Shown here piece by piece: positions 58,800 through 64,000 of a stretch of DNA of 64,000 bases. The translations under genes were made by a program, and so were the position numbers. This DNA comes from Marinomonas pollencensis (GTDB taxonomy: Bacteria > Pseudomonadota > Gammaproteobacteria > Pseudomonadales > Marinomonadaceae). A model generated the notes under the pieces. The model was not told the origin of the DNA, ran no database searches, and saw only the letters and a program-made list of their open reading frames with translations. How positions within the stretch are numbered: the stretch's first letter is position 1; the number at the start of each line of letters is the position of its first letter. The DNA lies in contig NZ_QUNG01000004.1 in the NCBI RefSeq assembly GCF_003387375.1, positions 62,001-126,000 on the forward strand, given 5' to 3'.

Positions 58800-58911
58800 C
58801 CCTATGTTTACAGGCTGTGATATTAATGCCATATTTTTCCGTTAGATTAACACGACACAAGATGCAGCACGACACAAGGACAACAAATCCTCTCACACTA
58901 AGAAGGTTTTT

Positions 58912-60144
58912 ATGAAAAGTATGACGCCCTACCTCTGCCTCTCTTTGCTCTTAGGTAGCATTCATGCCGCAGCCCAAACCACATCGGTGCGCGCCGTAAT
59001 CAATACCCATAGTAGCCAAATTGTAGAAAACATCACCGCCAACCAAGCACCAAGCTTAACGGTTACAAAAGGCAGCTTATTGCCTCTTACGGCGAACTTT
59101 TCTCCTATTACTCAGACCCGTGCCGTCGATTATCGAGATTGGTCACATCATATCGGTCAAACGGTCACCGTTGACAGTAAAATGAGAGCACTTTCTTATA
59201 CTGGGAAACTGCTTAGCCAAGAGGCTCGAACCGGCACCTTCTCGTTGCAAGTCAATAACAGTGTCATGGTGCTACCAAGCAATGATTTTTATTTACAGGC
59301 ATCCAGCACACCTCAGCAAGATAACCACCCCAGCGCTCAATACCCCAGTATTGTCAGCTATCAATCAACAGACCTTTCTTGGAGTCCGAAACGCACTCTT
59401 ATTTTTGCTGATGGTGTGGTTTCATTAATCAATTCAGCACAAATCCACAATAGCGCCACCCAGGCCATACAAGTTAAGAAAAGTCTGTTGCATTATTCCC
59501 CTAATCTCCCTTTGCAGGCAAAAGCACTGGCTAACACCGTCAGAATGAGTGAAAGTAACCAAGCAGACTATCAGGATAACGAAGTCACCTACCCACTTCA
59601 CAGCGTCCATCTAGCCGCCGGCACAGACACCCTCATCAAGCTTATCCGGCTGCAATCCGCCATTGAGAAGAGTGAACATAGGGCAAATATCTACACCTCC
59701 CTTACTAGCGCAGGTCAGATTCCGCTAACCTTTTCTAACATCCTTACCTTCCGCCTCAGTGCCGATGCCTTTCCTGGCCAATATCAGACATTCTGGCAAC
59801 GTGATGGCTTGCTTATTCCAAGCAACCATACTCAGATCAACATTGCCCGAGCAAACCATCCCATTGAAGTGACTAGCAATAAAAGCCTAGACATCAGTGG
59901 CCAGCTAACACTTATTAATAAGACGTCGCAAAAATTACCCACCACACAAACATGGGAATTAACCGTTCATAATCACTCTAACAAGATAAAAACTTATCGT
60001 GTTATGCAATCTATGCGCGGAATAATAAGTCAGCTTGAGGGAAAAGGCGTAAAACAAATAAACGCTAGCAGCGCTCAAATAGAGGGAGAAATCCAGCCTC
60101 AATCAAGCCAAACCATACGCTATCAAGTTAGCTTAAAGGAATAA
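58912..60144 (+). CDS. Hypothetical exported beta-rich protein
   Basis: A 410-residue protein with a signal peptide (cleavage near AAA/QTT at ~22) and AAGGTTTTT before the ATG. The mature part is mostly predicted beta, with few Cys, many Ser/Thr/Gln, and a final immunoglobulin-like stretch (TWELTVHNHSNKIKTYRV ... QSSQTIRYQVSLKE) reminiscent of DUF4139-type C-termini. That resemblance is weak. Likely periplasmic or outer-membrane associated. Function unknown. It lies between xni (divergent) and the tolC-family gene. Confidence 0.75.
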   Translation: MKSMTPYLCLSLLLGSIHAAAQTTSVRAVINTHSSQIVENITANQAPSLTVTKGSLLPLTANFSPITQTRAVDYRDWSHHIGQTVTVDSKMRALSYTGKLLSQEARTGTFSLQVNNSVMVLPSNDFYLQASSTPQQDNHPSAQYPSIVSYQSTDLSWSPKRTLIFADGVVSLINSAQIHNSATQAIQVKKSLLHYSPNLPLQAKALANTVRMSESNQADYQDNEVTYPLHSVHLAAGTDTLIKLIRLQSAIEKSEHRANIYTSLTSAGQIPLTFSNILTFRLSADAFPGQYQTFWQRDGLLIPSNHTQINIARANHPIEVTSNKSLDISGQLTLINKTSQKLPTTQTWELTVHNHSNKIKTYRVMQSMRGIISQLEGKGVKQINASSAQIEGEIQPQSSQTIRYQVSLKE

Positions 60145-60339
60145 AACTTCATCTAAAATCACGAAAATTCATAAATAAAAACAACACTATGCATGGAATT
60201 TCCACAATACACGTCTTTTTAAGTTTTTTGATTATGATATGGTCAATAGTAATAATAGATATACCCTATACCCTACTGCCATAAGAGTTGTGCCTAGGGT
60301 AATATCACTATATTTCATACTAAGAGCCCACTAGAACCC

Positions 60340-61665
60340 ATGAAAAAGCATATTATCTCATCCTTTATAGCCGCCATGACCATAAGCAGCACAACTGCCC
60401 ATGCAGAGAGCTTATATGACGTATATAAATTAGCACTGCAAACGGATCCTGGTTTACGGGCTGCGGCGGCGACTTATAAAGCCCAAGGCGAACAAGTAAC
60501 AGTAACTAAAGGCAGTCTTTACCCAAGCATATCTTTAAGTGGTAACTTAGGCTATGCAAAGGACGACAACCCAACGACTGATTACAGCACAAAAACCGGT
60601 GCAGTTTCTTTAGACTTAGATTACCCAATCTACTCACCGGCGTTAGATTACGGCGTAGACTCTGTTGAGCTGTCGTACAAAAGCGCTGGTGTGACTTATG
60701 AAAACACGAAAGAAGATCTTTCGCTGACAGCGCTCACAGATTACTTCAATCTATTGATGGCCCAATCAACACTGAACACCACACTAGCACAAGTAAAAAG
60801 TAATAAAAGTGAGTTGGATCAAGTTCAAAAGCAATATGACGTTGGCTTGGTGTCTATCACCGACTTACAAGATGCCCAAGCAGAATATGACGCGGTTAAG
60901 GTAACCGAACTCACCGACCGTTCAAATGTTGCTTATGCACAAAAAGTACTACTGCAATTAACCGGTCGCGTCATCACAGACATTCCTGAATTAGACAAAG
61001 ACTACCCTATTGAAATTGACCCAAATATGTCTGTGGACTCTCTCATCCAGAAAGCCATTAAAAACAACAAAGAATTGAATGTTCTTGATATTGCGGTACA
61101 AAGCGCCGATAACAACATCAAGTTACAAAAGGCGAGTGGCCGTACTCCAGTGGTCTCTATCACTGGCTCCTTGTCTCGTTCAAACTACGATTACAGTGAA
61201 GACGTTTCATCCGGTAATGGCAATTACGATAATGGCACCATCGGCTTGGCGCTTAGCATGCCACTATACAGCGGTGGTGCGATCAATGCCGCCATCAGAC
61301 AAGCGTCTGCTGAAGCCGAATCCAGCCGCGAATCTCGCGATGACTCTTTAGAGACCATTGAGCTAAACATCCGCAGTTTAGTGCTAAACCTGCAAACCTC
61401 AGTAGCGCAAGTCAAAGCACAAAAAGTACTGATCAAATCTCGTCGCAGCGCATTGGAAGCCAGCAAAGCCGGCTACGAAGTAGGCACACGTAACCTGGTT
61501 GAGTTGCTAGACGCGCAATCGAATTTATTTGATGCCATTGATGCCCTTCAACAATATCGTTACAACTTTGTTTTGCAGCAACTGCAACTGCTTGAAGTAA
61601 CAGGCGAGCTGACAGAAGACAAAATTCGTGAATTGGATAAATGGTTGGTTAGCAGTAACGCATAA
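60340..61665 (+). CDS. TolC family outer-membrane channel protein
   Basis: A 441-residue protein with signal peptide (cleavage near AHA/ESL at ~22). It has the TolC architecture of two repeats of helices and beta strands: SLYDVYKLALQTDPGLRAA, VQKQYDVGLVSITDLQDAQAEY in repeat one and SKAGYEVGTRNLVELLDAQ in repeat two, plus GLALSMPLYSGGAINA. It serves as outer-membrane duct for type I secretion or efflux. It could serve the lapB exporter, but the 60-kb distance gives no support. A terminator follows. Confidence 0.93.
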   Translation: MKKHIISSFIAAMTISSTTAHAESLYDVYKLALQTDPGLRAAAATYKAQGEQVTVTKGSLYPSISLSGNLGYAKDDNPTTDYSTKTGAVSLDLDYPIYSPALDYGVDSVELSYKSAGVTYENTKEDLSLTALTDYFNLLMAQSTLNTTLAQVKSNKSELDQVQKQYDVGLVSITDLQDAQAEYDAVKVTELTDRSNVAYAQKVLLQLTGRVITDIPELDKDYPIEIDPNMSVDSLIQKAIKNNKELNVLDIAVQSADNNIKLQKASGRTPVVSITGSLSRSNYDYSEDVSSGNGNYDNGTIGLALSMPLYSGGAINAAIRQASAEAESSRESRDDSLETIELNIRSLVLNLQTSVAQVKAQKVLIKSRRSALEASKAGYEVGTRNLVELLDAQSNLFDAIDALQQYRYNFVLQQLQLLEVTGELTEDKIRELDKWLVSSNA

Positions 61666-61698
61666 AACTGCCTGCTAGGTTACAACCCAATACACACA

Positions 61699-61731
61699 AA
61701 AATGCCGGAAATCAGTTTCCGGCATTTTTTT
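61699..61731 (+). terminator. Intrinsic terminator after the TolC-family gene (bidirectional)
   Basis: Perfect stem ATGCCGGAAA (61702-61711)/TTTCCGGCAT (61716-61725), loop of four, T-run after and A-run before. It lies between the convergent tolC-family and apeB genes. Confidence 0.9.
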
Positions 61732-61758
61732 AGCTTGGCTTTTAATAAGCTTAAAAAC

Positions 61759-63057
61759 TTAACGCGTTATTAGTTTGTCGCGTTTAGTAAACCGCGCCAA
61801 TACTTTATACAGACCGTGAGCATCATGGCTGCCCGCTAATTCGCGAATGGAGTGCATACCAAAAGTAGGCAAACCAATATCAATCGTTGGCACACCAATT
61901 TCACCCGCGGTAATTGGTCCAATCGTACTACCACACCCCATATCACTGCGCACAACAAAACTCTGCACAGTGTAATTCTCTTCGCTTGCAATATCTCGAT
62001 AGACACTGGCCGTTTCACTGTTAGTGGCATAACGCTGATTAGCATTGATTTTAATAACCGCGCCCTGGTTAATGGTCGGGGCATGGTTAGCATCATGCAT
62101 ACTGGCGTAATTAGGATGCAAAGCATGGGCATTGTCTGCAGACACCAACATAGAGCGCTGCATTGCCTGAACATACTGCTCTGGGTTCGGTGATAGACGT
62201 CTTAGCACATCGTCCAAGAAAGGCCCATTGGCACCACAGGCAGACAAGCTGCCAATTTCTTCATGGTCCGTGCAAATCAGCAAACTGGGGCGCTGCATAT
62301 CAGAGTCTAACAAGGCTTGCATGCCAACAAAGCAACTTAACAAATTATCCAGTCGAGCGGAGCAAATGTACTCTTGGTGCAATCCGACTAACGCTGGTGG
62401 CTGGGTATCGTAAAGACTTAATTCAAAATCCAGCACCTTCGCAACCTGTACCTCTGGATGCTGCTTCTCAACTTGTGTTTTCAATAACACTTGCAGATCA
62501 AACTCATTTTCAGCCCCACACAAGATAGGTAAAATTTCTTGTTGTGGGTTTACAGAAAAGCTTTCGTTGGCTTTTCTGTTTAAATGAATCGCCAAATTAG
62601 GTACCACTGCAATAGGGTCTTTAAAGTCCACTAGACGACTGTTGATGTCACCGTCTTGGTTTTTATAGCTAACACGACCTGCAATAGAAAGATCGCGATC
62701 CAGCCAAGTATGCAATAACACACCACCATAGACTTCAACGCCTAATTGATGATGGCCATGACGTTTCACATGCGCATTTGGCTTAAGTTTCAAGCAAGGA
62801 CTATCAGTGTGGGCGCCAATCATGCGCCAGCCGCTATGGTGAAAATCCAACTGCGGAGCGGTAAAGGCAATCAATGACGACTCATTACGGGTCACAAAAT
62901 ACTTGCCACCTTCGTCAATCACCCAGCTTTCTTCTTCTAAGAGCTCAATAAAGCCAGCGTCGGTTAACGCTTGGCGCATGCTGTTTGTGGCATGGAATGG
63001 TGTTGGTGATTCTTGCAAAAACGATAACAATGATTGATTAAAGTTAGAATATTCCAT
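61759..63057 (-). CDS. apeB: M18 family aminopeptidase (ApeB-like)
   Basis: The ATG at 63057 (MEYSNFNQSLLSFLQ) has AGGAAATT just upstream; six extra codons further up are unlikely. The 432-residue product shows the M18 metal-site motifs GAHTDSPCLKLKP, CTDHEEIGSLSACGA and MGCGSTIGPI. It is a cytoplasmic zinc-type aminopeptidase with preference for acidic N-terminal residues in related enzymes. The end carries the conserved HSIRELAGSHDAHGLY. Confidence 0.95.
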   Translation of the reverse strand: MEYSNFNQSLLSFLQESPTPFHATNSMRQALTDAGFIELLEEESWVIDEGGKYFVTRNESSLIAFTAPQLDFHHSGWRMIGAHTDSPCLKLKPNAHVKRHGHHQLGVEVYGGVLLHTWLDRDLSIAGRVSYKNQDGDINSRLVDFKDPIAVVPNLAIHLNRKANESFSVNPQQEILPILCGAENEFDLQVLLKTQVEKQHPEVQVAKVLDFELSLYDTQPPALVGLHQEYICSARLDNLLSCFVGMQALLDSDMQRPSLLICTDHEEIGSLSACGANGPFLDDVLRRLSPNPEQYVQAMQRSMLVSADNAHALHPNYASMHDANHAPTINQGAVIKINANQRYATNSETASVYRDIASEENYTVQSFVVRSDMGCGSTIGPITAGEIGVPTIDIGLPTFGMHSIRELAGSHDAHGLYKVLARFTKRDKLITR

Positions 63058-63180
63058 AATTTCCTGACAGGACAATACCTTAAAAAAGTGACTTTTTAGC
63101 AGTTAGACTGGCCTTACTGCTCTGTGTCTAATATGATTTTACTCAACAACGTAAATACAGACCAAGAGAACCCATACCGG

Positions 63181-64000
63181 ATGAATTATAAACACCTTTT
63201 GTTTTGCCTTTTCACGGGTCTAACCTTTGCTTCGACGCAAGCCGCTGCCTACACAGAACTCCAGCCGCCCCATGAATACGACACAGTTTCTAAAGAACTG
63301 GTGAGTATGCTAGAAAGCGAACATTATGACAAACCTACAATCGATGACCGCATTTCAGAAGAAGCTTTCAACTATTATTTAGATTCTTTAGATCCATCCA
63401 AGAGTTTTTTATTGCAAAGCGACGTTGATAAACTAACAAAATACAAAGACAGTTTTGATGACGCCTTACGTAATGGCGACACACAAGTGGCTTACACCAT
63501 CTACAACCTTTATGCGAAACGCATCGAAGATCGCCTGAACCAAGTAGAAAAGGACATTCCCAAAATAGTCAAAGGCTTTGACTACACCAAGCAAGAGTCA
63601 CTCAATAATGACCCTGATAAACTAAAATGGGCCACCACAGAAAGTGAGCTAAACGAATACTGGCGCAAACGACTAAAGAACCGTGCTCTGATATTAAAAA
63701 TGAACGGTGACTCTGAAGAGAAAATCATCGACACTCTCGAACGCCGATACAAAAACCAGCTTCGTCAAGTGGATCAAACCAACGCGGTTGATGTTTACCA
63801 GATATTCGCCAATGCGATCACAGCAACGCTAGACCCTCACACATCTTATTTTGCACCACGCGCATCAGAAACCTTTAACATCAACATGAGCCTGTCCTTA
63901 GAAGGCATTGGTGCGGTTCTACAAGCAGACGATGACTACACCAAAATTGTTCGCCTCGTGCCCGGCGGCCCGGCGGCCACACAAACGGATTTAGCACCAA
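63181..64000 (+). CDS. prc: Carboxy-terminal processing protease Prc/Tsp, N-terminal part (truncated by window edge)
   Basis: An open frame runs from ATG 63181 to the window end (273 residues). An in-frame ATG at 63133 would add 16 residues, but the 63181 start gives a normal signal peptide (MNYKHLLFCLFTGLTFASTQ). The mature part reads SMLESEHYDKPTIDD, YLDSLDPSKSFLL, TLDPHTSYFAP and begins the PDZ domain (NINMSLSLEGIGAVLQ). This is the N-terminal domain of Tsp; the Ser-Lys catalytic dyad lies beyond the window. Prc trims periplasmic proteins, e.g. PBP3 and lytic enzymes. Confidence 0.92.
   Translation, partial: MNYKHLLFCLFTGLTFASTQAAAYTELQPPHEYDTVSKELVSMLESEHYDKPTIDDRISEEAFNYYLDSLDPSKSFLLQSDVDKLTKYKDSFDDALRNGDTQVAYTIYNLYAKRIEDRLNQVEKDIPKIVKGFDYTKQESLNNDPDKLKWATTESELNEYWRKRLKNRALILKMNGDSEEKIIDTLERRYKNQLRQVDQTNAVDVYQIFANAITATLDPHTSYFAPRASETFNINMSLSLEGIGAVLQADDDYTKIVRLVPGGPAATQTDLAP

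Noticed and set aside
60340-61665. TolC-family protein as LapE, the outer-membrane partner of the lapB exporter
   Set aside because: It is about 60 kb from lapB, stands alone with its own terminator and looks like a general TolC; a real lapE would be expected beside lapB/lapC.
1-64000. tRNA or rRNA genes, CRISPR arrays, insertion sequences, prophage
   Set aside because: No cloverleaf, regular spaced repeats, transposase or phage genes were seen; the window is densely packed with ordinary chromosomal genes.

Overview
The window is a gene-dense, moderately AT-rich stretch of a gammaproteobacterial chromosome. Gene content and order (lapB//lapD-lapG, bfd-bfr-bfr, nadD-rsfS-rlmH-mrdA-rodA-mltB-rlpA-dacA-ybeD-lipB-lipA, gyrA-serC-pheA-tyrA/aroA-cmk-rpsA, ubiG-yciK, fabV) fit a marine Oceanospirillales bacterium, most like Marinomonas. 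That genus-level guess comes from gene order and protein resemblance only; no database search was possible. I saw no tRNA, rRNA, CRISPR array, insertion sequence or prophage.

Layout. Positions 1-3.7 kb hold the control side of a Lap-type adhesin system: the start of the type I secretion ATPase lapB, an unknown 121-aa acidic protein, and the c-di-GMP receptor/protease pair lapD-lapG. At 3.7-7 kb are small housekeeping genes (DUF1244, DTW tRNA modification, pdxJ, a Tag-like glycosylase, a FrnE/DsbA-like protein). At 7-8.2 kb is an iron-storage module: bfd behind a Fur-box-like site and two complementary bacterioferritin subunits. Next come parC, a double cupin, an ABM-RimJ fusion and speA. From 14.7 to 25.6 kb a long leftward run covers lipoate synthesis, peptidoglycan elongation, ribosome biogenesis, NAD and proline synthesis. 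From 26.9 to 36.6 kb, again leftward, are rpsA, cmk, the tyrA-aroA fusion, pheA, serC and gyrA.

The right half holds ubiG-yciK, a pitrilysin-like protease, fabV, a glycosyltransferase, small Cys-rich proteins, a YebC/YeeN protein, a BaeSR-like two-component system, an AEC transporter, a Fur-box-preceded AraC regulator plus flavodoxin, two chemoreceptors (one with an overlapping NIT-like partner gene), gltX, xni, a TolC-family channel, an M18 aminopeptidase and the first part of prc.

The most notable observation is the EPSP-synthase half of the TyrA-AroA fusion. Its reading frame is intact and the fold is recognisable, but nearly every substrate-binding and catalytic residue is replaced. It looks like a catalytically dead, possibly regulatory domain, which predicts a second, genuine aroA elsewhere in the genome. 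Other points are Val at GyrA position 83, division of labour between the two bacterioferritins, an ABM-RimJ acetyltransferase fusion, a chemoreceptor with a separate NIT-like partner, a Fur-box-controlled araC-flavodoxin unit with a nested hairpin in its 3' region, and a 35-bp near-perfect palindrome upstream of bfd.
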